A stretch of DNA of 64,000 nucleotides from Clostridium_X cadaveris (GCF_039521325.1 NZ_BAAACD010000007.1); one strand, 5' to 3'; shown: positions 54,598-63,879, counted from the first letter of the stretch. Program-made: numbers and translations. The notes: generated by a model from the letters alone, not told the origin.

Positions 54598-54618
54598 TAA
54601 GTTTATTTTTAAATTATA

Positions 54619-54650
54619 AAGAGTGAAAGACTTAAAAGCCTTTCACTCTT
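54619..54650. terminator. Bidirectional terminator after the two-component system
   Basis: AAGAGTGAAAG pairs with CTTTCACTCTT around ACTTAAAAGC-type loop, T-rich flanks. Confidence 0.8.
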
Positions 54651-54657
54651 CGTTATT

Positions 54658-55482
54658 TTACTTATTTTCTTCCCGAGTCCTCATTATCCATTCCTTTACA
54701 AGCTCATTAAATAATCTCTCTTGTTCTATTTGAAGATTATGTCCACACTTGTCTATAATAGCAAAGGTTGCTCTTGGATAGTTTTCTAAAATTGATATAG
54801 CATCACGATAGCCTACACTAGAATCCTGTCTTCCTAAAAGTATTAATGATGGTTTTAAGAATTTGTGTTCTAAAACATCAACATCAAAAGAATATTCATA
54901 CCCATATTTTTTAATATTTCTTAAAAAATCTTTTTCTCTTATTTTAATACCTGAAAGCACATCATTTCTATATCTCTCAAAAATCCTTCTGCTTTGAACT
55001 ACTGAAGATTTGTCAAACATATCTAAATCCTCATCTGAAAGACGGGATAAAAGTTCTTCATCTCGATGTAAAATCACATGATTATCAACATTTCTCTTAT
55101 CCATATAAGCATATATAACTGGGCATATGAGACAAAGTCCATCTACTCTATCAGCCATATTATATATTATTCCCCTCGAAATATATCCACCAAAAGATTC
55201 TCCAGCAAGGAGAAATTTTTCTTCTGGTATAACTTTATTTATAAATTCAAGAACTATATCTAAAATATTGTCTGAGCAAGTTATCTTTTCAGAGCCATTT
55301 GTCTTTCCCATTCCTGGAAGATCTATATAAATTCTTTTATACCCGTATAAATCTTTAAATATAGGTTCCATACACCCCTTCATAAGCCTATGATCAGCAT
55401 AAAAGCCATGAATCATAAGAATTGATTTCCCTTCACCTATAACCTCATAATTTATCCATATATCATCTATATTACATCTCAT
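54658..55482 (-). CDS. Alpha/beta fold hydrolase
   Basis: A 274-residue cytosolic hydrolase. HG oxyanion block ILMIHGFYADHRLMKG, DLPGMGKTNG, nucleophile elbow LLAGESFGGYISRGI (Ser in GESFGG), Asp in ILLGRQDSSVGY and His in IDKCGHNLQIEQ. The substrate is not evident. AAAGGAG precedes the ATG. Convergent with the two-component system. Confidence 0.9.
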   Translation of the reverse strand: MRCNIDDIWINYEVIGEGKSILMIHGFYADHRLMKGCMEPIFKDLYGYKRIYIDLPGMGKTNGSEKITCSDNILDIVLEFINKVIPEEKFLLAGESFGGYISRGIIYNMADRVDGLCLICPVIYAYMDKRNVDNHVILHRDEELLSRLSDEDLDMFDKSSVVQSRRIFERYRNDVLSGIKIREKDFLRNIKKYGYEYSFDVDVLEHKFLKPSLILLGRQDSSVGYRDAISILENYPRATFAIIDKCGHNLQIEQERLFNELVKEWIMRTREENK

Positions 55483-55542
55483 AAATTTTCTTTCTCCTTT
55501 TGAACTACATATGATTTTTCCAATAATATTATATTACAAATA

Positions 55543-55573
55543 ACGTCCAAGAAGAAATAATCTCCTTGGACGT
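55543..55573 (-). terminator. Terminator of the rhomboid-like gene
   Basis: ACGTCCAAG pairs with CTTGGACGT, 9 bp past the stop at 55582; minus strand continues TATTTGTAAT. Confidence 0.65.
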
Positions 55574-55581
55574 AAAATTAC

Positions 55582-56376
55582 TTATATATGCTCATGATCC
55601 TTTATATGCTTCATGCAATACTCTCTTGCCCCTGAGCATTTAGAACAATATCTAAATTCCATATCTGGGTCATCATTTTCTGTTATTCCACAAACTGTGC
55701 ATTTATGAATATAAGGTTTTTCAGTATTTGTAATAACTCTAAAGTCCCTATTGTCTGCTACAGTCTTCTTAAGCTTCACAGTCTTCACCATATCTTTTCC
55801 AAAGAATAAGAAGTAGTTTAATACAGCAAATATAGCTGCTATTCTTACAGCATTATTTGGTGCAACTACTATGTTGTATATTATATAGAACCAATCTATC
55901 CAAGCTAGTATTTTTATAGGTACTGGAAGTACAAGGAATACTAAAAGCTCAAAATTAGGATATAGCTTTGCAAAAGCTAAGAATAGAGATAAATTTATAA
56001 AAGTAGCACCTATGCTTACACTTCCGCTTATAAAGGTTCCTATGATTGTCCCTATAACCCCGCATAAGTAGTACATATTGAATTTGAAAGACCCCCAATG
56101 AGACTCCAAACCGCTTCCAGCAAGATAATAAAAATATAGCGTGAATACTATCCACAACGGACTTGTATTTGGCGGTATGAGTATAAATGTTATAAGTCTC
56201 CAGATTTCACCATGCATAACTCTTTCGGGTATCAATATCATAAGATTCCACAACTTAGTATTTCCTAATAAGTATATAAGAACGTAAAATATTGCATTGG
56301 CACTTATGATGTATGTCATTAAATTTTTTATAGCAAATCTGCCAAATTTTCGCTCCATACGGTCCAAAAACTTCAT
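55582..56376 (-). CDS. Rhomboid-like membrane protein without catalytic Ser motif, C-terminal zinc-binding tail
   Basis: A 264-residue protein with six helices laid out as in rhomboid proteases (RVMHGEIWRLITFILIPPNT as loop 1 with its WR motif; YYLAGSGLESHWGSFKFNMY). The place of the GxSG nucleophile reads SVSIGATFINLSLFLAFA, and no clear catalytic His is seen, so it is probably an inactive, derlin-like member. The cytosolic tail has two Cys pairs and histidines (CTVCGITENDD, YCSKCSGAREYCMKHIKDHE), a likely zinc site. GGGAGGAG precedes the ATG. Confidence 0.75.
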   Translation of the reverse strand: MKFLDRMERKFGRFAIKNLMTYIISANAIFYVLIYLLGNTKLWNLMILIPERVMHGEIWRLITFILIPPNTSPLWIVFTLYFYYLAGSGLESHWGSFKFNMYYLCGVIGTIIGTFISGSVSIGATFINLSLFLAFAKLYPNFELLVFLVLPVPIKILAWIDWFYIIYNIVVAPNNAVRIAAIFAVLNYFLFFGKDMVKTVKLKKTVADNRDFRVITNTEKPYIHKCTVCGITENDDPDMEFRYCSKCSGAREYCMKHIKDHEHI

Positions 56377-56447
56377 ATGGTCACTCCTCCCTTCGTCAGT
56401 TAATTATAATTATATAGTATCTACACAATAAAAGTAAAATTAAATTT

Positions 56448-56475
56448 AAAGAGGCTACCTTAAGACAGCCTCTTT
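56448..56475 (-). terminator. Terminator of pepD
   Basis: AAAGAGGCT pairs with AGCCTCTTT with an inner CTTAA; the minus strand continues AAATTTAATT. It lies 17 bp past the stop. Confidence 0.7.
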
Positions 56476-56491
56476 GTAAATATATTTTAAA

Positions 56492-57955
56492 CTATTTTAA
56501 ATTTCTTAATACTTCAACAAGATATTCCCAATTCTTCTTTACTGAGCTTATGCTCATATGCTCATTTGGAGTATGAACGTCATAAAGGTTAGGTCCAAAT
56601 GAAATCATATCTATTTCTCCAAATTTTTCTTTAAAAAGACCACATTCAAGACCAGCATGAAGTGCTGCTATTTCTGGCTTCTCTCCATATAGTTTTTCAT
56701 AAGTCTCTTCAAAAACCTTGCGAATTTTAGAATTCTTATCATACTGCCATTCTGGATATGAGCTGTGAGCATTTATCCTAGCTCCTAGAAGCTCTGATAA
56801 TATAACTGTTTCATTCACTATTTCATCTTTTAAAGATCCTACTGAACTTCTTACAGCACTATCGAATTCTATTTCATTTTTGCCAGTAATTACAACTCCT
56901 AGATTTACCGAACTTTGTACAAGTCCTGGTATATCAATGCTCATGCTCTTAACGCCATTTGGCATTAAGCATAAAAGACTTACAGCTTTCTCTGTTGAAA
57001 TCTTGGAGAAACATTTGCTTGTAGTCTTATCTAAGACTTTAAGTTCAATTTTAACTCCTGGATCAGAAGACTTTAATTCATTTTGTAAAATTTCATTTAA
57101 ATTTTCTATCTTTGAATTTATTAGAGAAAGTGAATTTTCGTATACTTTTATAGTAGCATCTGCTTCTCTTGGTATAGCATTTGCTTTTGCGCCCCCATTT
57201 AAGTTAACTATATATAGGTCTACAGAATTAAGAAGTTTCATAAGAACTCTTCCTAAAATCTTATTTGCATTTCCTCTTTCTTTGTTGATATCCATTCCGG
57301 AGTGTCCGCCTCTAAGCCCAGATACAACTATAGAACAGTCAACTACATTTGAATTTGGTCCATCAATCCAGCAGATTGGAAGTGTAGCACAGGTTCTTAT
57401 TCCTCCAGCACAGCTTACTAAAAGAGTTCCCTCTTCTTCAGAGTCTATATTTATTAAAGTTCTTCCAACTACATCATTCTTATCTAAGGCTGTAGCTCCT
57501 CCCATTCCTGTCTCTTCTTCGCTTGTTACAAGAACTTCTAAAGCTGGATGAGCTATATCATTTGATGCTAATATAGCCATAGCATAAGCTACTGCTATTC
57601 CATTATCAGCTCCCAATGTTGTATCGGTTGCATATACATAATCCCCATCTATTCTAAGCTGCAATGGGTCTGTTTCAAAGTTATGCTCTGTTCCTTTATT
57701 CTTCTCACATACCATGTCCATATGACCTTGTATTATAACAGGTTCAGCTTTTTCATATCCAGCTGTAGCTGGCTTTTTTATTATAACATTCAATGCTTTA
57801 TCTTGTTTAACTTCAAGATTTAGTTTCTTTGCAAAATTTACCAAATAATCACTAATTGCCTTTTCATTTCCTGAACCTCTTGGAATCTGTGATAATTCTT
57901 CAAAGTATTTAAATACTGATTGAGGTTCTAAGTCTTTTAATATTCTATTTTCCAT
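56492..57955 (-). CDS. pepD: Aminoacyl-histidine dipeptidase (Xaa-His dipeptidase)
   Basis: A 487-residue M20C metallopeptidase. Zinc ligands and catalytic residues are in VIIQGHMDMVCEKN (HxD), ATDTTLGADNGIAVAYAMAI (bridging Asp), VTSEEETGMGGATAL (Glu-Glu) and LHAGLECGLF, with the C-terminal His in YDVHTPNEHMS. Length matches PepD. It hydrolyses dipeptides such as carnosine and many others in the cytoplasm. Start follows GGGGG. Single gene. Confidence 0.93.
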   Translation of the reverse strand: MENRILKDLEPQSVFKYFEELSQIPRGSGNEKAISDYLVNFAKKLNLEVKQDKALNVIIKKPATAGYEKAEPVIIQGHMDMVCEKNKGTEHNFETDPLQLRIDGDYVYATDTTLGADNGIAVAYAMAILASNDIAHPALEVLVTSEEETGMGGATALDKNDVVGRTLINIDSEEEGTLLVSCAGGIRTCATLPICWIDGPNSNVVDCSIVVSGLRGGHSGMDINKERGNANKILGRVLMKLLNSVDLYIVNLNGGAKANAIPREADATIKVYENSLSLINSKIENLNEILQNELKSSDPGVKIELKVLDKTTSKCFSKISTEKAVSLLCLMPNGVKSMSIDIPGLVQSSVNLGVVITGKNEIEFDSAVRSSVGSLKDEIVNETVILSELLGARINAHSSYPEWQYDKNSKIRKVFEETYEKLYGEKPEIAALHAGLECGLFKEKFGEIDMISFGPNLYDVHTPNEHMSISSVKKNWEYLVEVLRNLK

Positions 57956-58045
57956 GTTATTTTTACCCCCTAATTTGCATTTATTTTAGTATTCGACTAT
58001 ATATTTAAAACTCCTTCCTAATATTTGTTATTTTAGGAATTCGTT

Positions 58046-59827
58046 CTATATGTCACCTAATTCTATCTTTATATTTTCCTTGCTTCTTGCTAATAATGCT
58101 GATTTTTCACCATTATTATGATTAGTTATAGGGAGCCTTATAATAAAGTTTGACCCCTTATTAATTTCACTATGAACTTCTATAATGCCGCCATGAAGTT
58201 CAATTAACGACTTTACAATAGAAAGACCAAGACCACTTCCTGCAGTACCTCTTAAATTGCTCTTATTAAGCTGAGTGAATTTATCAAAGATTAGGTCTAT
58301 TTTTTCCTTCTCTATACCTATGCCACTATCCTTGATACTTATAATTATATTTTCACTTTCCATATTCATATTCACCATTATATATCCGCCTCTTGGTGTA
58401 AATCGAAGAGCATTTGATAATAAATTAAGAACCACTCTTTCTATTTTATCTTCATCAAAATCAGAATACATCTCTTCTTCTGTTGTGTCAAATTGAAGAG
58501 TTATTTCTTTACTCTTAGCATAATCAACAGCAAGCATACATGTATCTTCTACAACTTCAACCATATTTCCATATGTGCAATTAAGCTTATAAAAACCACT
58601 ATCCAATTTTGAAATATCTATAATATTATTCACAAGTTTTATAAGTCTATATACATTTTTTTTCATAACATCTAGATAGTTATCTAACTTCTCTCCTTGA
58701 TCTTTAATGTTTTCCTTTTTATAAAGGTCTACAACTTGAAGAGTGCTATTAATAACATTAAGAGGAGTTCTTAGATCATGGGATAAATTAGTGAAATTCT
58801 CCGTCTTTATCTTGTCTGTCTTTATATATTCATCTAAAAGCTTATGATCCGTTATGTCTCTAATAGATCCTACTGCTCCTTTAAATTTGTTTAAATTTCC
58901 TTTTATGTTTTTCCAAGTTATATCTAATGAAATATTCTTTTTATCTTGTCTTTCAAAGATAACTTCCATTTTCATGTAACTTTCTTCGTTTCTTACTATT
59001 CCTGTTTCTATATCTACCTTAAAGATATCTTTTATATTTTTCCCTATGAGTTCATTGCCACTATACCCGAGTATAGTTCTAGCTGCATCACTTACAAAAG
59101 TAAATTTTCCATATTCGTCTAACTCAAAAATAACATCTTTCTGATTTTCTATAATATCTCTAAGCTTATTTTCATTTCTTTGAAGCCTATTTTTAATCTC
59201 TATAAGTTCGTCTTTTACATTTTGAAAATATAGAAATAAGAAGCTTAAATAAACAACAGACTGTAATGCTGTGTAAGTATTACAAAAGCTTATTAATGAA
59301 AAATAATTTGAATGTCCATAGTTAAAGAACAATACTATTATTCCAAAAACCATTAAAGATACTTTTGTATAAGTTTTGTATAAGGATTTATGTATCATTG
59401 TTTTTGAATAAACAATAGATGTTACTATTATAGCTATTCCCACAAAGTTCATATATAATTGCAGAAAATTTCTAGGTGTATATCTAAAAATTTTCATAAT
59501 AATACCGCTTGCTATAATAATAATATTGATAATTCTAATGTTAAGTTTCAGCTTTCTATTCATAAGTTCAAAGATTCCATATATAAAATATATAGAACTA
59601 AGAATCAAAAAACAGCACTTCAGAATCATCAATATGTTTCTAATATGAGGTAAGTCTATAAAAATAATAATAAAGTACAGTATATGAGAAGAAACGGAAT
59701 AAAATGCTGCATGCACCCATAATTTTATAAAGCTTTTTCTTTCAAGGTTCCATATACATGTGTATAATACCGCTATCATTATATTTAACACTAGTAAAAT
59801 AGCACTAGTTGTAAATTCTCCGTCCAT
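58046..59827 (-). CDS. Membrane PAS-domain sensor histidine kinase
   Basis: A 593-residue kinase. Residues 1-215 hold about seven helices of an uncharacterised sensor (SAILLVLNIMIAVLYTCIWN and onward). A short coiled coil leads to a PAS domain with PAC (IIENQKDVIFELDEYGKFTF, RTILGYSGNELIGKNIKDIF). HisKA has FTNLSHDLRTPLNVINSTLQ, and HATPase_c has VLNLLSNALRFTP, IKDSGIGIEKEK and GSGLGLSIVKSL. There is no adjacent response regulator. The ATG follows AGAGAGGTG. Overall layout resembles clostridial orphan kinases that can feed sporulation or stress regulators, which is inference. Confidence 0.9.
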   Translation of the reverse strand: MDGEFTTSAILLVLNIMIAVLYTCIWNLERKSFIKLWVHAAFYSVSSHILYFIIIFIDLPHIRNILMILKCCFLILSSIYFIYGIFELMNRKLKLNIRIINIIIIASGIIMKIFRYTPRNFLQLYMNFVGIAIIVTSIVYSKTMIHKSLYKTYTKVSLMVFGIIVLFFNYGHSNYFSLISFCNTYTALQSVVYLSFLFLYFQNVKDELIEIKNRLQRNENKLRDIIENQKDVIFELDEYGKFTFVSDAARTILGYSGNELIGKNIKDIFKVDIETGIVRNEESYMKMEVIFERQDKKNISLDITWKNIKGNLNKFKGAVGSIRDITDHKLLDEYIKTDKIKTENFTNLSHDLRTPLNVINSTLQVVDLYKKENIKDQGEKLDNYLDVMKKNVYRLIKLVNNIIDISKLDSGFYKLNCTYGNMVEVVEDTCMLAVDYAKSKEITLQFDTTEEEMYSDFDEDKIERVVLNLLSNALRFTPRGGYIMVNMNMESENIIISIKDSGIGIEKEKIDLIFDKFTQLNKSNLRGTAGSGLGLSIVKSLIELHGGIIEVHSEINKGSNFIIRLPITNHNNGEKSALLARSKENIKIELGDI

Positions 59828-59973
59828 CTAACACCTCTCTAAATATCATAATAATACAATTGCTATTATATCACAAAGTGCCATTAATTTCTTTAATATC
59901 ATTTTTTTCGACATTAATACTTATTATTTTTACAACTTAATAAATAATTTATTGTAATTAAAATGAGTTAAAT

Positions 59974-60462
59974 CTATTTTAATTTTTCTTTTAAAAATTC
60001 ACTTTTAGGAAACCTTTTTATAAGAGTCCCATAAAGCTCCTTAGCCTTTTCTATATCTCCAATTAATTCTAGAGCTTCTCCTTTAGCCAAAAGCAATGTG
60101 TAGTTATACTCCATCTGATTCTCTGGAATTGTCTCACATAGACTTAAAAATTCTCTATGCCTATTAAGCTTATAATAGCAATAAGATTTCATAACAACTA
60201 TATCTTTTTTTAATTCTTCATAATTGAATTTCCTATCAAGTATCTCAAGAGTTCTTTCATAGTCTTCTTTATCGAAGGCTCTTACTGCATTATCAAAACA
60301 CTTTGCCTCTTCACTTTTATAGATTTTTATCTTCTTTAAAACATATATACCATATGGAATTAGAAGAAGCCATACAAATGGTTCCATTACCCCTAAAAGA
60401 ATTATTATAATCATACCAACTGTAAGCTTTCTTTTTTTTCCACTATTCAATGGAAAATTCAT
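59974..60462 (-). CDS. Small membrane protein with a TPR-like C-terminal region
   Basis: A 162-residue protein: two hydrophobic segments (KLTVGMIIIILLGVME, PFVWLLLIPYGIYVL, about residues 10-42), then a helical part with TPR-like pairs (CFDNAVRAFDKEDYERTLEI, LAKGEALELIGDIEKAKELY). ATG at 60462 is chosen because AGAGGTG is upstream; a GTG three codons earlier overlaps it. It follows the S1-domain gene on the same strand after a terminator. It resembles the TPR protein at 43321 in layout. Confidence 0.75.
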   Translation of the reverse strand: MNFPLNSGKKRKLTVGMIIIILLGVMEPFVWLLLIPYGIYVLKKIKIYKSEEAKCFDNAVRAFDKEDYERTLEILDRKFNYEELKKDIVVMKSYCYYKLNRHREFLSLCETIPENQMEYNYTLLLAKGEALELIGDIEKAKELYGTLIKRFPKSEFLKEKLK

Positions 60463-60482
60463 GTTAATCACCTCTAAAAAAA

Positions 60483-60507
60483 TTTAAGGGGATCAAATCC
60501 CCTTAAA
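60483..60507 (-). terminator. Terminator of the S1-domain gene
   Basis: TTTAAGGGGA pairs perfectly with TCCCCTTAAA around TCAAA-type loop; minus strand ends TTTTTTTAG. Confidence 0.85.
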
Positions 60508-60512
60508 ATATT

Positions 60513-61673
60513 CTAATCTAATTTTAAATCTTTAAGTTTATTTCCTAAAAGCTCTGCAAGACTTGTTCCTTCATCACTACTATCATTGTACATTGAGTAA
60601 TCTTCCTTTGGCTTTTCTACAGCATCCTTTATGCTTAAAGAAATCCTCTTATTCTTAGTATTTATATCTAGTACTTTAACATTTACCTTTTGTCCTATTT
60701 CAAGCTTTTCTGATGGCTTAGCTATTCTATCTTCACATATTTCTGATATATGTACTAAACCTTCAACTCCATCCATAACCTCAACAAAGGCTCCAATGTT
60801 TATGAATTTCACAACTTTTCCTTGTACAACATCTCCAATTTTCAATTCAGTTTCAACCTTGTTCCAAGGGTCTTCTTCTATATTCTTAAGTCCTAAAGAA
60901 ATTCTATTTCTGTCTCTATCAAAGTCTATTACATAAACATTTACCTTGTCTCCAACAGATACAACTTCTTCTGGCTTATTTACTCTCTTCCAGCTTAAAT
61001 CATTTAAATGTACAAGTCCTTCAATTCCACCAAGATCAACAAATGCACCAAAGCTCATTAGCTTAACTACAGTTCCGCATCTAGTTTCTCCCTTGGTTAA
61101 AGAATTCCAAAGCTTTTCCTTCTTAGCCTCTAATTCTTTCTTCTCTACAACTTTTATTGAAGCAACTATCTTATTTTTGTTTAGGTCAAGTTCTATGATT
61201 TCAGCCTTAAATTCATTACCTATAAGGTTTTTAAGCTCAACTCTATGAACTGATGCATGAGATGCAGGTATGAATACTCTCATTCCATTGTAATCAGCTA
61301 CAAGACCGCCTTTAACTTCTTCTTTAATTTTTAAAGTTATCTCTTCCTTTTTATCGAAAGCTTTCTTTATGTTCTTTCTAGCAATTCTCTCATCAGCAGA
61401 TTTCTTTGACAAAGAAACGTTTCCTTCTCCATCGTCAAAGCTTTCTATTATAGCTTCTATTGAATCTCCTTCATGGAAAAGCTCTTCTATATTCTCATCT
61501 TCATTACATAAATTTTTCTTTTCTATTATTCCATCCTTCATGTAATTTATATTTACAAGAATATATTCAGAAGTTGCCTTCAAAATTGTTCCCTTCACTA
61601 ATTCACCTGTTCTTAAGGTTTTCAAATCGTACTGGCTTAGTAATTCTTCCATAGACATTTCATTTTCACTCAT
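60513..61673 (-). CDS. S1 RNA-binding domain protein (30S ribosomal protein S1-like, four S1 domains)
   Basis: A 386-residue protein with four S1 domains at about 20-90, 105-170, 190-260 and 275-348. Domains 3 and 4 show the canonical pattern (FGAFVDLGGIEGLVHLNDLS; IGAFVEVMDGVEGLVHISEI; RISLSIKDAVEKPKEDYSM). Clostridial S1 proteins commonly have four domains, fewer than the six of E. coli. It binds mRNA on the ribosome or acts in RNA handling. AAGGAG precedes the ATG. No cmk or ispH neighbour is present here. Confidence 0.88.
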   Translation of the reverse strand: MSENEMSMEELLSQYDLKTLRTGELVKGTILKATSEYILVNINYMKDGIIEKKNLCNEDENIEELFHEGDSIEAIIESFDDGEGNVSLSKKSADERIARKNIKKAFDKKEEITLKIKEEVKGGLVADYNGMRVFIPASHASVHRVELKNLIGNEFKAEIIELDLNKNKIVASIKVVEKKELEAKKEKLWNSLTKGETRCGTVVKLMSFGAFVDLGGIEGLVHLNDLSWKRVNKPEEVVSVGDKVNVYVIDFDRDRNRISLGLKNIEEDPWNKVETELKIGDVVQGKVVKFINIGAFVEVMDGVEGLVHISEICEDRIAKPSEKLEIGQKVNVKVLDINTKNKRISLSIKDAVEKPKEDYSMYNDSSDEGTSLAELLGNKLKDLKLD

Positions 61674-61807
61674 CTTATAACACTCCTTAAGTTTTGTATA
61701 ATTATATTTTACTCGATTTATATGGTAGTCTTCAATGAAATATTATCATACTATGTTAATAAAATCTTAATCTTTCTATAAAAGCATATATTCTGTCTTA
61801 CTATTTT

Positions 61808-61879
61808 ATAATACATCATGTATACTTAAAATTAGGTAATTACATATATTTATTATATGTAATTTATTTTTCTGGGGGG
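61808..61879 (+). promoter_or_regulatory. Promoter -10 and leader hairpin before the serine-rich protein/pspA operon
   Basis: TATAAT lies at 61808-61813. Downstream, AATTACATATA (61839-61849) pairs perfectly with TATATGTAATT (61855-61865) around a 5-base loop, just before a GGGGGG ribosome site (61874-61879). No good -35 is visible. The hairpin could be an operator or control translation. Confidence 0.5.
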
Positions 61880-62544
61880 TGTCAACAATTAAAAATAAGA
61901 ATAAAAGACCTATTATACTTAGTATATTATTAACATTTATCTTTTTATTCACTTGTTATTTAGATTTTGGGGTTTCTCAGCTTGATATTAACAGCGGTGA
62001 ATCTTCTACCACTATAGCTTATGCTAAAAGTTCTTCCTCTAAGAGCTCATCAAGTAGAAGCTCTTCTAGCAAAAGTTCTTCAACTAAAAGTTCTTCTAGT
62101 AAAAGTTCAAGTGGCTTTAAATCTGGTTCCTTTGGTAGTGGTTCAAGTTCTTCTTCTGGAAAAAGTGGAACTTCTTCATCTTCTGGTGGATTTAAATCCG
62201 GAAATTTTAATAGCGGAAGTAAAAGTTCATCCGGTTCATCTTCCAGTAGCAATTCAAACTCTGGTGGATTTAAGTCTGGAAGTTTCTCAAATTCAAAGGA
62301 TAAAAGTTCAAGCAATGATAATACCAGCAGTTCAAAGAAAGAGTCCACCTATAATAGCAGCTCAGGTTCAGGTGGAAGTTCTAGCCGATCCTTCTTTCCA
62401 AACCCATTTTTTTGGGGTAGATCCTATTATGGGGGAGGCCGTGGATTTTCTATTGGAACTGTGTTAAAGTTTGTAGTATTATTAATACTAATAATCATAA
62501 TTATCAAAGCAATAAAACGTTACTTTGATAAAAAATATAAATAA
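61879..62544 (+). CDS. Serine-rich single-pass membrane protein
   Basis: About 220 residues: an N-terminal hydrophobic segment (PIILSILLTFIFLFTCYL), a low-complexity Ser/Lys/Gly region (about residues 45-165, with repeated GGFKSGSF units), an aromatic/Gly patch (FFPNPFFWGRSYYGGGRGFS), and a C-terminal helix (VLKFVVLLILIIIIIKAI) ending in Lys. The frame opens with GTG at 61879, which lies inside the ribosome site; an ATT at 61888 has ideal spacing and may be the true, unusual start. First gene of a three-gene operon with pspA. Confidence 0.8.
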   Translation: MSTIKNKNKRPIILSILLTFIFLFTCYLDFGVSQLDINSGESSTTIAYAKSSSSKSSSSRSSSSKSSSTKSSSSKSSSGFKSGSFGSGSSSSSGKSGTSSSSGGFKSGNFNSGSKSSSGSSSSSNSNSGGFKSGSFSNSKDKSSSNDNTSSSKKESTYNSSSGSGGSSSRSFFPNPFFWGRSYYGGGRGFSIGTVLKFVVLLILIIIIIKAIKRYFDKKYK

Positions 62545-62560
62545 TACGGAGGTAATAAGA

Positions 62561-63211
62561 ATGGGAGTATTTAATAGAATTTCAAACATGTTTAGAGCAA
62601 AGGTAAATAATACTTTAGATGAAATGGAGAATCCAATTGAACTATTGGATCAAAAGATAAGAGATATGGAAGAAAGCTTAGGAAAAGCAAAACTTTCTTC
62701 AGCTCAAATATTAGGCAATGTACGAGAAATCCAAAAAAAGATGGAAGAGTGCCAAAAGGAATCTGCTGATTACGAAGGTAAGGTTAAGCTTGCTTTAGGA
62801 AAAGGCAATGAAGACCTTGCAAAGAAAGCTTTAGAAAGAAAATTGGATGCAGATAAGAGATACGAGTCATTAAAGAAGAGTTATGACGAAGCATCTGTAA
62901 AGGCAGAAGCAGTTAAAAAGAATTTAAGAGCTCTTGAAGAAGAAATTCAAGAAACAAGAAACTATAGAGATGAAGCTGCAGCTAGATTCAATAACGCTGA
63001 AGCAAACAAAAAAGTAAATGAAATTTTATCTAACGTTCAAACATCATCTAACAAAATAAATATAGATGATATAGAGAGAAAAATTCAAAGAAAAGAAGCT
63101 ATGGCCGAAGGTCTTCAAGATTTAAGAGACAATAACTCTTTAGACAAAGAATTTGAAGATTTAAATAACCTAGACTTAGATGCTGAACTTGAAAAATACA
63201 AGAATAAATAG
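62561..63211 (+). CDS. pspA: PspA/IM30 family envelope-stress protein
   Basis: A 216-residue, almost wholly coiled-coil protein. The N-terminal amphipathic helix MGVFNRISNMFRAKVNNTLD and ENPIELLDQKIRDMEESL match PspA/IM30/LiaH, ESCRT-III-like proteins that polymerise on damaged membranes. The ATG at 62561 follows ACGGAGG. It lies between a serine-rich membrane protein and a Cys-rich protein in one operon, a context pointing to membrane stress response. Confidence 0.9.
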   Translation: MGVFNRISNMFRAKVNNTLDEMENPIELLDQKIRDMEESLGKAKLSSAQILGNVREIQKKMEECQKESADYEGKVKLALGKGNEDLAKKALERKLDADKRYESLKKSYDEASVKAEAVKKNLRALEEEIQETRNYRDEAAARFNNAEANKKVNEILSNVQTSSNKINIDDIERKIQRKEAMAEGLQDLRDNNSLDKEFEDLNNLDLDAELEKYKNK

Positions 63212-63222
63212 AAGGTGCTATC

Positions 63223-63879
63223 ATGAGTACTCGAGAATTTATAGAAAAGGAAAAAGACTCCTTCGGTAAGGTGTTTGTAGATATAAACTACGCTATAGAC
63301 AACATTTCACCTTTTTTAGAAAAGGATGAACTCTCTAAGAGAAAATATGTTATAAAGCTTCCTGTACTTGATAAATATATTGATATGCTTGAAGCTTCAG
63401 AAACATCTTCAAATAAGAAAAAAGGGCTGTTTTCTATGTTTAAAGGTGATAGTTCAATATCTAATTTGGAAAGCTACAAATCTAAAAATATTGAATCTTT
63501 AAATCAACTTGTTACATGTTCAACCTGTAAATGTCTAAACTGTGTAGCAGAATGTAAATTTAAAGCCTGCAGTGATTGTAGAAGAAATTCTCATACTAAC
63601 TATTGCGATCATGAAAGGTTTTGCGTAACATTCCATGACAACTTTACCTTAGACCTTACTAACAATGACACAGGAAGAAGAAATAAGTATAAAACTTTAG
63701 CTACTATAAAAGATTGTAATTTAGACAAAAGATATATTTTAATTGAAAATATAGTGGACAAGGATGATAAATTCATACTGTATTATTATCCAACTCTTTC
63801 CGGTGATGAATTTGGTGAGATAGAAGATGTAAATGAGTTCGATACTATTGCAGGCATTTACGAACAGAGTAACTACTAG
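63223..63879 (+). CDS. Hypothetical protein with a Cys-rich zinc-binding centre
   Basis: A 218-residue soluble protein. The N-terminal third is helical (residues 1-60, with GLFSMFKGD near 70). The centre holds a dense cluster, CSTCKCLNCVAECKFKAC then SDCRRNSHTNYCDHERFC, with eleven Cys and some His in about 45 residues, likely binding two or more zinc ions. The C-terminal third is beta-rich (RYILIENIVDKDDKFILYYY). It starts 11 bp after pspA with GAAGGTG upstream, so it is the third gene of the operon. I do not recognise a named family. Confidence 0.8.
   Translation: MSTREFIEKEKDSFGKVFVDINYAIDNISPFLEKDELSKRKYVIKLPVLDKYIDMLEASETSSNKKKGLFSMFKGDSSISNLESYKSKNIESLNQLVTCSTCKCLNCVAECKFKACSDCRRNSHTNYCDHERFCVTFHDNFTLDLTNNDTGRRNKYKTLATIKDCNLDKRYILIENIVDKDDKFILYYYPTLSGDEFGEIEDVNEFDTIAGIYEQSNY

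Noticed and set aside
62019..62348. Long minus-strand frame rich in Leu/Glu opposite the serine-rich protein
   Set aside because: It is the antisense of Ser/Gly repeat codons; composition is explained by the repeats and it has no ribosome site.
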